From Deltaproteobacteria bacterium (GTDB lineage: Bacteria > UBA10199 > JACPAL01): a stretch of DNA of 64,000 bases. The notes beneath the pieces are model-generated. The model saw nothing but the letters and a program-made list of their open reading frames with translations. It searched no databases and was not told the DNA's origin. Location: NCBI GenBank assembly GCA_016180855.1, contig JACPAL010000002.1:124001-188000 (forward strand). The letters are read 5' to 3'. The translations under genes were made by a program, and so were the position numbers. Shown here in pieces: positions 42,460-51,314 of this stretch (position 1 is its first letter; each line of letters opens with the position of its first letter).

Positions 42460-44709
42460 ATGGGAAATGGTTTAAAACTCAAGGTCGCTGAGTCAATTCA
42501 GAGAGATGTTGGAAAGGGGATAGTCCGCCTTTCTGAGGAGAGTGTGAAGAGGCTCGGTCTTCAGAAGGGGGATATTGTTTCTGTTAAAGGCAAGAGAGTT
42601 ACAGCAGCAATACCGGTTCCTTCCTATCCCCAAGATGAGGGGCTTGATATTGTTCGAATGGACGGCTTGGTAAGGGCCAATGCCAAGGTTGGAATTGGCG
42701 AATTCGTCGAGGTTTCCAAGGAAAACTGGAAAGAGGCAAGGAAGGTTACTCTGGCTCCTGCGAGAAAAGATCTTCGATTGGCTGGTTCAGGAGAGGGGTT
42801 AAAACCGAATCTTTTGTACCACCCCGTTGTCGAAGGGGATTTAATTTCCACAACGATCTTTCAAAAGGGGAGACAATCTTTTCCTCAGGACCTTTTTTCA
42901 GACGATCTCTTTCGAGGCTTTTTCGAGTCACCGGCCTTTGGATTGATGGAGATCCGTCTCATTGTTACTGAAACAGTTCCCAAAGGGATTGTCAGGATCA
43001 CCGAGTCGACCGAAATTGAATTAGTTTCCGAATTCACTGAGTCGAGGGGGGGAAGAGCTTCAGAAGTGACCTATGAAGATTTAGGTGGAATGAAGCCGAT
43101 TCTTCAAAGGGTTCGTGAGATGATCGAGCTCCCTCTGAAACATCCTGAGATATTTGATCGGCTTGGAATTGATCCACCGAAAGGGGTCCTTCTTCATGGA
43201 CCGCCTGGAACCGGAAAAACCCTCTTGGCAAAGGCCGTTGCCAATGAGTCGGATGCCCATTTCAACGTCATCAATGGTCCAGAGATTATGGGGAAGTTTT
43301 ATGGGGAATCCGAGGAGAGGCTCCGTCAGGTCTTTGAGCAGGCGGAGGCAAAGGCGCCTGCTATTATTTTCATTGACGAACTGGATTCCATCGCTCCCAA
43401 GCGTGCTGAAGTGACAGGAGAAACGGAGCGACGGATTGTGGCCCAGCTTTTGACACTCATGGATGGGCTCAAGGCGCGGCGGAATGTCATTGTGATTGGA
43501 GCGACCAATCGTGTGGATGCGATTGATGAGGCGCTTCGCAGACCCGGGAGATTTGATCGTGAAATCATGATTCCAATTCCTGATGGCACTGGGCGTCTTG
43601 AAATCCTCCAGATCCACACGCGTGGAATGCCGCTCGACAAAAAAATTTCAATCGAAGATCTTGCGAGTAAAACATATGGATTCACCGGTTCCGATATCGC
43701 TGCGCTTTGCCGCGAAGCGGCCTTGGCAACGCTCCGCCGTTTTTTGCCGACTGTTAATTTAGAAGAGAAGACGATCCCGATCGAGATTCTTGAGAAGCTG
43801 ACCGTAACACCCAACGACTTTTTTCAGGCCCTTAATGAGGTTAAACCATCAGCTCTTCGTGAGGTGATGGTTGAAATCCCGCAGGTTCGCTGGGAAGACA
43901 TCGGGGGGCTTGAAGAGGTGAAGCGCGCCCTCACAGAAATGGTGGAATTGCCACTGAAGGAGGAGGAGTCTTTTACCCGCCTGGGTATTCGTCCTCCCAA
44001 GGGGATCTTGTTGTACGGACCTCCTGGAACCGGAAAGACGATGATTGCCAAGGCGGTTGCCCACGAGTCGAAGGCGAACTTCTTGACCGCTAAGGGGAGC
44101 GACCTGTTATCGAAGTGGTATGGGGAATCGGAGAAGAAAATCAGTGAATTTTTTCAGAGAGCCAGAACGGTTGCCCCGGCGATCCTTTTCTTTGATGAGC
44201 TCGATTCATTGGCACCAGCTCGCGGTGGCAATTTTGGTGATCCTCAGGTGACGGAGAGGGTAGTCAACCAGATTCTAGCTGAGATGGACGGTCTTGAGGA
44301 ATTACGGGGAGTTGCGGTCATTGGGGCCTCCAACCGGCCTGATAGGATCGACCCAGCTCTTCTTCGACCAGGACGTTTTGACGAGATTGTTTATGTGGCG
44401 ATCCCAGATGTAAAGGCTCGAGAACAGATCTTTCAGAGTCACACTAAAAAGATGCAACTGGATAAGGATGTTGACTTAAAAAAACTGGCGGAGATTACTG
44501 ACAAATATACGGGGGCCGATATTGCAGCGGTCTGTATGAAGGCGGGGCTTTATGCCCTGAGGGAAAGCTTGAAGACAAAACAGATAGCGATGGAGCACTT
44601 TTACCGCGCTGTAAAAGACACGATTCCCTCCGTGACGGAGTCGATGCTAAGAGAGTACGAAAAAATAGCCAAGAAAGTGAAACAGGAATCTGTTAGAATC
44701 GGATTTTAG
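42460..44709 (+). CDS. CDC48/VAT-type AAA+ ATPase
   Basis: Tandem-AAA unfoldase of the CDC48/p97/VAT family, 749 residues from the ATG at 42460 (GGAGGGGG precedes it; a TTG at 42448 is possible). The N-domain begins [20 protein letters not shown], a double-psi barrel typical of archaeal VAT. D1 has Walker [14 protein letters not shown] and Walker [13 protein letters not shown], and D2 has [13 protein letters not shown] and [12 protein letters not shown]. Both carry intact arginine-rich second-region motifs. Such proteins are general in archaea and eukaryotes and patchy in bacteria. Substrates in bacteria are unknown. tRNA-Pro follows 4 bases after the stop. Confidence 0.94.
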   Translation: MGNGLKLKVAESIQRDVGKGIVRLSEESVKRLGLQKGDIVSVKGKRVTAAIPVPSYPQDEGLDIVRMDGLVRANAKVGIGEFVEVSKENWKEARKVTLAPARKDLRLAGSGEGLKPNLLYHPVVEGDLISTTIFQKGRQSFPQDLFSDDLFRGFFESPAFGLMEIRLIVTETVPKGIVRITESTEIELVSEFTESRGGRASEVTYEDLGGMKPILQRVREMIELPLKHPEIFDRLGIDPPKGVLLHGPPGTGKTLLAKAVANESDAHFNVINGPEIMGKFYGESEERLRQVFEQAEAKAPAIIFIDELDSIAPKRAEVTGETERRIVAQLLTLMDGLKARRNVIVIGATNRVDAIDEALRRPGRFDREIMIPIPDGTGRLEILQIHTRGMPLDKKISIEDLASKTYGFTGSDIAALCREAALATLRRFLPTVNLEEKTIPIEILEKLTVTPNDFFQALNEVKPSALREVMVEIPQVRWEDIGGLEEVKRALTEMVELPLKEEESFTRLGIRPPKGILLYGPPGTGKTMIAKAVAHESKANFLTAKGSDLLSKWYGESEKKISEFFQRARTVAPAILFFDELDSLAPARGGNFGDPQVTERVVNQILAEMDGLEELRGVAVIGASNRPDRIDPALLRPGRFDEIVYVAIPDVKAREQIFQSHTKKMQLDKDVDLKKLAEITDKYTGADIAAVCMKAGLYALRESLKTKQIAMEHFYRAVKDTIPSVTESMLREYEKIAKKVKQESVRIGF

Positions 44710-44712
44710 TAA

Positions 44713-44786
44713 CGGGGCGTAGCTCAGCCTGGTAGAGCACCTGCTTTGGGAGCAGGGGGTCGTAGGTTCGAATCCTATCGCCCCGA
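44713..44786 (+). tRNA. tRNA-Pro (anticodon TGG)
   Basis: The acceptor stem CGGGGCG pairs with CGCCCCG. The D-arm TAGCTCAGCCTGGTAGAGCA, the anticodon stem CCTGC/GCAGG around TTTGGGA, and the GTTCGAATC T-arm are complete. The length is 74 bases and CCA is not encoded. The gene starts 4 bases after the CDC48 stop and ends 4 bases before the response-regulator start, an unusually tight fit. Confidence 0.96.
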
Positions 44787-44790
44787 CAAA

Positions 44791-45162
44791 ATGGTGTCGC
44801 AAAAAAGAATTCTTGTAGTTGATGACGAGTTTTTTCTGGTGGAGATGCTCAAGGATCGGCTTGAGTTCACCGGGTATGTTGTGGACTCAGCCGAAAATGG
44901 AGCGGATGCCCTGAAGCTCCTCCAGGAGAAGCCGTTTGATCTTGTTATCATGGATGTGATGATGCCGGTGATGGATGGGATTCAGGCGACCAGAATCATC
45001 AAGGGACACGAGAAACTTAAAAAAATACCCGTTCTCTTCCTCACGGCTCGCGCGAGGCCAGAAGACGAAATAGAAGGGCGCAAGGCGGGTGCGGATGATT
45101 ATCTTGCGAAACCATTTGACATGGACGACCTGATCAGCCTGGTGAAGAAGTGGGTCAAGTAA
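44791..45162 (+). CDS. Single-domain response regulator at the head of the pel operon
   Basis: A 123-residue CheY-like receiver. Acidic pocket residues are in LVVDDEF, the phosphoacceptor is D55 in VIMDVMMPVMDG, followed by FLTARA and the conserved lysine in YLAKPFD. There is no output domain, so it must act by protein contact. The frame extends back into tRNA-Pro, but the ATG at 44791 is the only sensible start. It lies 4 bases past the mature tRNA end and has no Shine-Dalgarno sequence of its own. The next gene overlaps its end by 13 bases. Confidence 0.88.
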   Translation: MVSQKRILVVDDEFFLVEMLKDRLEFTGYVVDSAENGADALKLLQEKPFDLVIMDVMMPVMDGIQATRIIKGHEKLKKIPVLFLTARARPEDEIEGRKAGADDYLAKPFDMDDLISLVKKWVK

Positions 45163-46010
45163 AAGGGCTCTTCTTTTCACCGACTTCCATTTTTCTTCTA
45201 GGGCTGCTTCTCTGTTTTTCTTATCTTGTTTACTGGCAGATCACTCCCCGTCTTTTACGCTGGATTGTATTCTATGGTGATGATTTTTCAGGGGTCAACT
45301 GGCGGACAATCGACCTGGCGATCGTTGACCCATCCCATTTTACTCCCAGTGAAATTTCGTCCTCGCGGACGAAATTTTTTGCCTATCTTAGTATTGGTGA
45401 GGCGGAAGAGTATCGGGATTACTGGCCGCTTGTTCGTGACCAACCTTTTTTAATTGAAAAAAACCCTGAATGGCCTGGTTCCCACCGAGTCGACATTCGT
45501 TCAGCTGATTGGCAAAATCTCCTATTGACCCAGTTAATTCCTTCTTTTGTTCGACAGGGGTATCATGGGCTTTTTCTGGATACCGTTGACACCGCTTCTT
45601 ATCTGGAATCGTTGAATCCAGAAAAATTTTCCGGTTCTCGGGAAGCGCTTGTCCAATGGATTCGAACGGTTCATCGGCAGTTTCCGGACCTCCTCCTGAT
45701 TCCTAACAATGGCCTTGAGTTTCTGGAGCAATATGGCGATGTTATTTATGGTGTGGGGGTCGAGGATCTTTATACACGGCATGATTTTCACGAAAACAAG
45801 AATTATCCGACGCCCCCCGAGATAAGGGATGGTAAGGAAAGATTGCTTGATCAGTTTAGGGGGCGATATCACAAAGCGATATTCAATATTTTGTATGAGG
45901 ATTCCAGGGATAGCCCTCTGGCTCGAGAGGCGATCCGTCGATCTCGGAAGAAAGGGTATCTGTGGTATCTTACAACGGTCGATCTGAACAAAATAGGTGT
46001 TCTCAACTGA
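45150..46010 (+). CDS. pelA: PelA-type GH114-like glycoside hydrolase (split PelA, N-terminal part)
   Basis: A 286-residue protein with an N-terminal signal-anchor at about 10-28 and a GH114/TM1410-type domain. The strand YLSIGEAEEYRDYW is at 79-92, LFLDTVDTASY has D144, and YGVGVEDLY has E205, a candidate catalytic glutamate. In Pseudomonas PelA, a hydrolase domain of this kind precedes the deacetylase domain in one chain; here it is a separate gene followed at once by the deacetylase. It starts at a GTG overlapping the response regulator. The likely role is trimming Pel polymer in the periplasm. Confidence 0.85.
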   Translation: MGQVKGLFFSPTSIFLLGLLLCFSYLVYWQITPRLLRWIVFYGDDFSGVNWRTIDLAIVDPSHFTPSEISSSRTKFFAYLSIGEAEEYRDYWPLVRDQPFLIEKNPEWPGSHRVDIRSADWQNLLLTQLIPSFVRQGYHGLFLDTVDTASYLESLNPEKFSGSREALVQWIRTVHRQFPDLLLIPNNGLEFLEQYGDVIYGVGVEDLYTRHDFHENKNYPTPPEIRDGKERLLDQFRGRYHKAIFNILYEDSRDSPLAREAIRRSRKKGYLWYLTTVDLNKIGVLN

Positions 46011-48052
46011 CCCGTTGTCTGGTTCTCCTGTTCTTTCTCTTTTGCTTTTCGGCCCTGGCTGAAGAGATTCCCCGAAAAGTGCTCGCCCTTTACGATCCTG
46101 TTTCGGAAGGAGACGAGGCAAAAACAATCATTCATCTTCGCGCAGAGGTTTGGCTCAACCACCTGGGCCTAGAGGTTATTTATCGTCCTATCGACAAGCC
46201 ACTGCCCCCCTCCGGAGAATTGGCGGAATATCGTGGCATTCTGACCTGGTTTCGTCGGAGGGATGCTGTTCCGGAACCTTCCTCTTACTGCCAATGGCTC
46301 ATACAGCAGATGGAAGAGGGGAGAAAGGTGGTTGTTTTGGAGGAACCGGGGGTCTTTCGTGATGCCAGGAGGGTGATGGAGCGGTCCTGCCTCCGGGCGT
46401 TTCGTCAGCTTGGAATAGAATATGAAGGACAGTTCTCCGACAACCCGTTCTTTTTCGAGCTCTTTGACAAGGTTCCCGAGGTGGTTGAGTTTGAAAGAAA
46501 GCTCGAACTTTCGGAAGGGCTTCTTTATAGCCTGTTTCGCCCCATTGAAAAATCAGCCCCTGTTTTTTTGAAGGCTCGTCGACGGGATCTGGAGGAAAGT
46601 GATTCGGTTCTGGTTCTGGCAACCTCCCGCGGCGGATTTGTTCATCCCTCCTATGCCATTTACGAAGTGAAAGATTTGAAGAAGGTCCAGTGGCGCATCA
46701 ATCCACTTTCTTTTTTTGAAGAGGCCTTCCAGACCAGAGGGCTTCCGAGGCCTGATACAACTACCTTAAATGGCCGGCGGATTTTCTTTACCCACATCGA
46801 TGGGGATGGATTCTTTAACGTCTCTCACCTGGATAACAAATCCTATTCGGGGGAGATTATTTACGAAAAAATTCTGCATCCCTATGAGAATCTTCCAATG
46901 ACTGCCTCCTTCATCGTCGGCTATTTTGACCAAAAGGAATATCAGACAGAAAAGGTGAAGGCCCTTTACCGCAAGATCCTTTCTCTCCCCCATTTGGAGG
47001 TCTCTTCACATGCCTATGCCCATCCGCTGGTTTGGAAAACGGGGAAACTGGCCCTGAAGATACGTGGTTATCATTACGATCCCTATCAGGAGATTACGGG
47101 ATCGATAGGGCGGTTGACCGATTTTCTTGGAGATCTCCAGATCAGGAAAACCGTCAATCTTTTTCAGTGGACGGGCGATTGCGAGCCGTCATCGGAGGTT
47201 CTCAAAATTCCCGAGGATCAGGGCTACCTCCATCTCAACGGTGGTGACCCGCGTTTTGACAAGCAATTTGATAGTTATGCTTTTGTTTCGCCACTCGGCA
47301 TTCTTAAAAGTACCTCCCGCCAGATTTACACGGCGGCCCCCAATGAAAATGTCTATACCAATCTTTGGTCAGGACCTTACTACGGCTATGAAGATGTGAT
47401 TTGGACCTACCAGAACACCGAGGTGCCGATCCGGATAAAACCGGTCAATGTTTACTATCACTTTTATAGCGGCGAACGTGTCGCCTCACTCAACGCACTT
47501 CAAAAGGTTTATGAATATGCCTTGGCTCAAAAGATATTTCCTCTCTTTGCCTCCGACTATGTTCGGATCGCCCGAGACTTTTTCCGGGTGAGGATCGAGC
47601 GAGTGGCTGATCGGTTTCGGATCAAAGGGAATGGTGCTTTGCGAACGATCCGCTTCGACCGGGAACATCGAAATCTGGATCTCGAACGCTCCCGCGGTGT
47701 TTTAGGTTTTCAACATTATCAGGGGAGTTTGTATGTCTTTCTTGATGAGTCGGTCGATCACGAGATTTACCTGACCCACAAGGTTCCTTCACGTCCCTAC
47801 CTCCAGGAGGCGAGTTTTCATCTTAAAAATTGGAGAGGGACCGGCGCAAGAATTGAGTTTGAAAAGAAGGGATGGTGGCGAAGTGCTTTGGTGGTGGGAG
47901 GGTTATTGCCTCATCGTACCTATCAGATCACCTCAGGTCTGGAAAGACAAAGACAAAGAACCGATTCTCAGGGCTCCCTTTCCGTGCTATTCAAGGAGGC
48001 AGAGAATGAGGGGGACTTTAAAAAAGTGTTGATTGATCTTGTATCTCTCTAA
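45962..48052 (+). CDS. pelA: PelA-type polysaccharide deacetylase (split PelA, C-terminal part)
   Basis: A 696-residue exported protein. The signal peptide LVLLFFLFCFSALAEE ends near residue 35. A flavodoxin-like region follows (KVLALYDPVSEGDE...RAEVWLNHLGLEV). The deacetylase core has FFTHIDGDG with D280/D282 and SSHAYAHP with H350 and H354, matching the metal triad spacing of PelA deacetylase. A beta-rich C-terminal domain completes it. It should remove N-acetyl groups from Pel in the periplasm. The GTG start overlaps the hydrolase gene by 49 bases in another frame. The exact start is uncertain. Confidence 0.85.
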   Translation: MVSYNGRSEQNRCSQLTRCLVLLFFLFCFSALAEEIPRKVLALYDPVSEGDEAKTIIHLRAEVWLNHLGLEVIYRPIDKPLPPSGELAEYRGILTWFRRRDAVPEPSSYCQWLIQQMEEGRKVVVLEEPGVFRDARRVMERSCLRAFRQLGIEYEGQFSDNPFFFELFDKVPEVVEFERKLELSEGLLYSLFRPIEKSAPVFLKARRRDLEESDSVLVLATSRGGFVHPSYAIYEVKDLKKVQWRINPLSFFEEAFQTRGLPRPDTTTLNGRRIFFTHIDGDGFFNVSHLDNKSYSGEIIYEKILHPYENLPMTASFIVGYFDQKEYQTEKVKALYRKILSLPHLEVSSHAYAHPLVWKTGKLALKIRGYHYDPYQEITGSIGRLTDFLGDLQIRKTVNLFQWTGDCEPSSEVLKIPEDQGYLHLNGGDPRFDKQFDSYAFVSPLGILKSTSRQIYTAAPNENVYTNLWSGPYYGYEDVIWTYQNTEVPIRIKPVNVYYHFYSGERVASLNALQKVYEYALAQKIFPLFASDYVRIARDFFRVRIERVADRFRIKGNGALRTIRFDREHRNLDLERSRGVLGFQHYQGSLYVFLDESVDHEIYLTHKVPSRPYLQEASFHLKNWRGTGARIEFEKKGWWRSALVVGGLLPHRTYQITSGLERQRQRTDSQGSLSVLFKEAENEGDFKKVLIDLVSL

Positions 48053-50930
48053 GACAAAAATTGGGGTTTTCTTTCTGGCGGTTCTTGTTCTGGGATGGCT
48101 GCTCTACCCACGGGAGCTTTTCTTAGGCTTTATCTACGAAGGGTTTACCGAATTCCACCGTTCGGAGCAGTTTTATCAGAAATATTTACAGGATCACCCG
48201 AAGAACAAGTTTGCGACGCTCCGGCTTGCCTCACTCTATGAAAGAATGGGGGAGGCTGACAAGGCCGCTCTCCTTCTGAAAGGGTTGCGTGATCATCGGC
48301 GAAAAGACTGGGAGGTGACAGAACGGTATCTGGATCATCTCGAGAACAGCCATGAGGAGGAAGAGCTCTATCATGCGCGGTTGGAGGCGGTGCGCGATTT
48401 TGAGATGGTCCCCGGTTTCCCTTCAGGAAAAGTGGAGGATCTTCTCTATGGGGCGTATCAGTACGCCTCCTGGAAACAACGGGATGACGAGAGCTACTCC
48501 TTACTTCAACAATTGGTTCGTCTCTCCAGAAAGCCGGAATTTTATTTGTGGAACATTCAAGACTTGGATCGCGCTTTTCATCAGACGGACCGGGTTGTCC
48601 AGACGTTGGAGGACAAATTAAAACGGAATCCTCGTGATCTTCCCTCTCGCCTCGAACTGATCTCGGTCTATCAGGTTGTGGGTGAGTCTAAGAAGGCGAC
48701 GGAACTCATTTCAGAAGGTCTTCAGCATTTTCCGCAGAACCTCTCTCTGCTCAAGGTTCGCGAAGAACTGTATCGGAGGGGGGGGGAGATCCAGGAACGG
48801 ATAGAGAATCTGGAGGTGATTCTTGGATCACAAGAAATGACTCGGGAGGAGAAGATTGATTACCGGATCATTCTCGGAGAGCTTCAGGAAAAGAGAGGGG
48901 AGTTTCGGGTTGCCGATAAGATTTATGATGAGACGATCCTCCTCCTCCGCCAATACCTGAAAGAGTTTCCTGAGGTGATCGAACGTCAAAGGCAGCTTGT
49001 CGAACTGCTCCTCTACCATAAGAAGGATACAACCGCCCTTGATCTCTACAGTGACTTTATCAGGATGGATCGGCAGGCCTCTTATCTGGTCGATGTTGCA
49101 AACCTCCTCGAGCAGAGTGGGCAGAAGAGGGAGTCCGTTGTCTGGTTAAAGAGGCATCTTCCGCTTTTTTCCGGTGATTTTAAAATTGTACGGCTCCTTC
49201 TTGATGGTTACTCGGATCAAAAGGATTACGAGGAGGCGCTAGAGATAGGCCTTAGCTTTGTTGACGATCATCCTGACGATGCGGAGGCCCACCTGGAGGT
49301 GGCGCTCCTTTACTCCCGCCTGGGTGACGGGCGCTCTGCCTCCCATTTTTTTACACGTGTCGAAAATCTGGGGAAGGGGAACGCCCGTTTGTTGTTGAAA
49401 GCTGGTAGAGAACTCTATTTTTTTGGAGAATATGATCGGGCAGAAGATTTTTTAAAAAAGGTGGTGACGCTTTTGGAAAATAGCCCTGAACCCTGGTTCT
49501 GGTTGTTCGAAATCTCTTATGTGAAGGGGGAGGACCGAAAGGCGCGGCAGAGGGCGCGGCTTGTTTTACAACGGGTATCGTCTGGCAACCCCGATTCACG
49601 GTTGATTCGAATGGGTCTCAAGGTGCAGGCGTTCCTTGGATTCGACGAAAAGGTTTCACGTGCCTATCAAATGGCTATTAAAAAGTACCCTCGGGATGAG
49701 GATCTTCATTCCGACTACCTGGGTCTGCTGATCGAGGATCGGCGTTACGAGGAGGCTCGCGTTGAGATCACCGAGATTCGATTGGCCTCAAAAAAGCCTC
49801 CCGAGTGGATCAAGCCACATGAGATCCAGCTTGCCTATGCGGTGGAGGATTGGGGCATGGTGATTCCTCTATTGGAAAAGGTGCGCTATGAGAAACCGGG
49901 TGAGATGTTCTACCGGAGGGATCTTGCTGAGGCCTATGTTCGTTCCGGTTCCTGGGAGAAGGGGATCAGGGAGTATGAACAGGTACGGGAGGAGACAGGG
50001 AATCGTTTGGGGGCTGTTGATGCGTTGAGGGAACTGCACAAAGAATATGACATCCATGCCGGCGCCGCTTTTCAGCTTGTCGACTACGGAGCGGATGAAT
50101 CACTCAAATGGGGAGTGAGTTCCCGTTTTTTTCTGTCACGCGACTGGCAATTGGAAGGGGAGGGGTTCGCCGGTCGGTATCGCTCTCCTGGACTCGGCTT
50201 TTCCAGCATTGTGGAGGAAGGGCGCCTCTCACTCTCAAAATATTTTCGTCCCGACTGGAAGCTGACTGGCGGGGTTGGCTTTGGAACAAGCGACCTCCGG
50301 ACCGTGGTGATGCCCCTCGCCCATCTTACTTATCATCCATCCCATCGTTTCAAGACCTCAATCGGTTATGAGTTAAGACAACTGAGGACGGACGTCCCTC
50401 AGGCGGTCGCTGCTGGGGCCCTCAGGGATGTTGGGAGTTTTCAGTATGAAATCCGTCCGTGGGAGAGGGTCCTCTTGACAGGTGATTATCACTTTGGACG
50501 TAATGTCTTATCCGACGGGAGTCGTGCTGAGGAACAGCGTCTAGAGCCGGGCGTCTCCTTTATCCTCAGTCAACGTCCCTACCTGACAATCGGGTACCTT
50601 TTTCGGTTTCTTGATCTGACAGCGCACAATGATTTCGATACCCAGGTTCCGCTTATTCCCAGGATAGAGGCCCATTATCTGACTGGTTATTTAGAACATC
50701 GTATTCATCCCCAATTCTCTGTTGAAGGGGGATTCTTTGCCGGAGAGGACTTTGAACGTACATTGCATCTCTTCAAGGGTGATCTTTGGGGGGCTCAGGG
50801 GGGAATAGAATGGAATATACTTTCATGGATCGATTTGATAGCGAGTTATTCGTTTGGGCGTGAGACCCTGACAGGGTTACCCGGCAACAGCCATCAGGGG
50901 CGTTTTGTCCTGTCGGGGCACTGGTTTTAA
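48033..50930 (+). CDS. pelB: PelB-like TPR and outer-membrane porin protein
   Basis: A 965-residue export protein. An N-terminal membrane helix lies at about 9-25, then TPR-like helical repeats fill residues ~35-670. A C-terminal beta-barrel starts near 680 with alternating aromatic and polar strands and ends in the terminal phenylalanine of FVLSGHWF, a barrel signal. This is the layout of PelB, which guides Pel across the periplasm and outer membrane. It is shorter than Pseudomonas PelB (~1190 residues), mainly in the repeat region. The TTG start overlaps the previous stop by 20 bases. Confidence 0.87.
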   Translation: MILYLSKTKIGVFFLAVLVLGWLLYPRELFLGFIYEGFTEFHRSEQFYQKYLQDHPKNKFATLRLASLYERMGEADKAALLLKGLRDHRRKDWEVTERYLDHLENSHEEEELYHARLEAVRDFEMVPGFPSGKVEDLLYGAYQYASWKQRDDESYSLLQQLVRLSRKPEFYLWNIQDLDRAFHQTDRVVQTLEDKLKRNPRDLPSRLELISVYQVVGESKKATELISEGLQHFPQNLSLLKVREELYRRGGEIQERIENLEVILGSQEMTREEKIDYRIILGELQEKRGEFRVADKIYDETILLLRQYLKEFPEVIERQRQLVELLLYHKKDTTALDLYSDFIRMDRQASYLVDVANLLEQSGQKRESVVWLKRHLPLFSGDFKIVRLLLDGYSDQKDYEEALEIGLSFVDDHPDDAEAHLEVALLYSRLGDGRSASHFFTRVENLGKGNARLLLKAGRELYFFGEYDRAEDFLKKVVTLLENSPEPWFWLFEISYVKGEDRKARQRARLVLQRVSSGNPDSRLIRMGLKVQAFLGFDEKVSRAYQMAIKKYPRDEDLHSDYLGLLIEDRRYEEARVEITEIRLASKKPPEWIKPHEIQLAYAVEDWGMVIPLLEKVRYEKPGEMFYRRDLAEAYVRSGSWEKGIREYEQVREETGNRLGAVDALRELHKEYDIHAGAAFQLVDYGADESLKWGVSSRFFLSRDWQLEGEGFAGRYRSPGLGFSSIVEEGRLSLSKYFRPDWKLTGGVGFGTSDLRTVVMPLAHLTYHPSHRFKTSIGYELRQLRTDVPQAVAAGALRDVGSFQYEIRPWERVLLTGDYHFGRNVLSDGSRAEEQRLEPGVSFILSQRPYLTIGYLFRFLDLTAHNDFDTQVPLIPRIEAHYLTGYLEHRIHPQFSVEGGFFAGEDFERTLHLFKGDLWGAQGGIEWNILSWIDLIASYSFGRETLTGLPGNSHQGRFVLSGHWF

Positions 50931-50945
50931 GGGGAGTTGCAAGAG

Positions 50946-51314
50946 ATGGGAAAAAGAATCCTCGTGATCGATGATGAAAGGGATTTAACCGAGCTCCTGG
51001 GGACCCTTCTCGATTTTCATGGTATTAAGGCCGATACGGTTAATGATCCACTCAAAGTTGAGACGATGTTGGAGCAGACGGCCTACGATCTTGTTGTGAC
51101 GGACCTCATGATGCCTGGTCTTGACGGCTTTGAGCTGATTCAGAGAATTCATCACAAGGAACCCCGCCGGTCTCTGCCGATTATCGTTCTTTCGGCAAAA
51201 TCGCTGACCCAGGCAGAGAGAAAGGTTTTGATACAGAACAAGGTCCATTTTTTCATGAAACCGTTTGAACCGCAGAATTTGGTCGATCAGATCTCTGGCC
51301 TTCTGAAGGAATGA
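50946..51314 (+). CDS. Second single-domain response regulator in the pel operon
   Basis: A 122-residue receiver with LVIDDERD, phosphoacceptor D53 in VVTDLMMPGLDG, LSAKS and the conserved lysine in FFMKPFE. It has no output domain. A TTG at 50937 would add three residues. Its stop overlaps the pelD start as ATGA, so translation is coupled. It lies between the export genes and the inner-membrane synthase complex, so control of PelD or the synthase by phosphorylation is conceivable; that is inference. No histidine kinase is in the window. Confidence 0.88.
   Translation: MGKRILVIDDERDLTELLGTLLDFHGIKADTVNDPLKVETMLEQTAYDLVVTDLMMPGLDGFELIQRIHHKEPRRSLPIIVLSAKSLTQAERKVLIQNKVHFFMKPFEPQNLVDQISGLLKE

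Noticed and set aside
44746-44790. Extended N-terminus of the first pel-operon response regulator reaching into tRNA-Pro
   Set aside because: The extra residues are encoded by the tRNA, and the receiver domain starts normally at the ATG at 44791.
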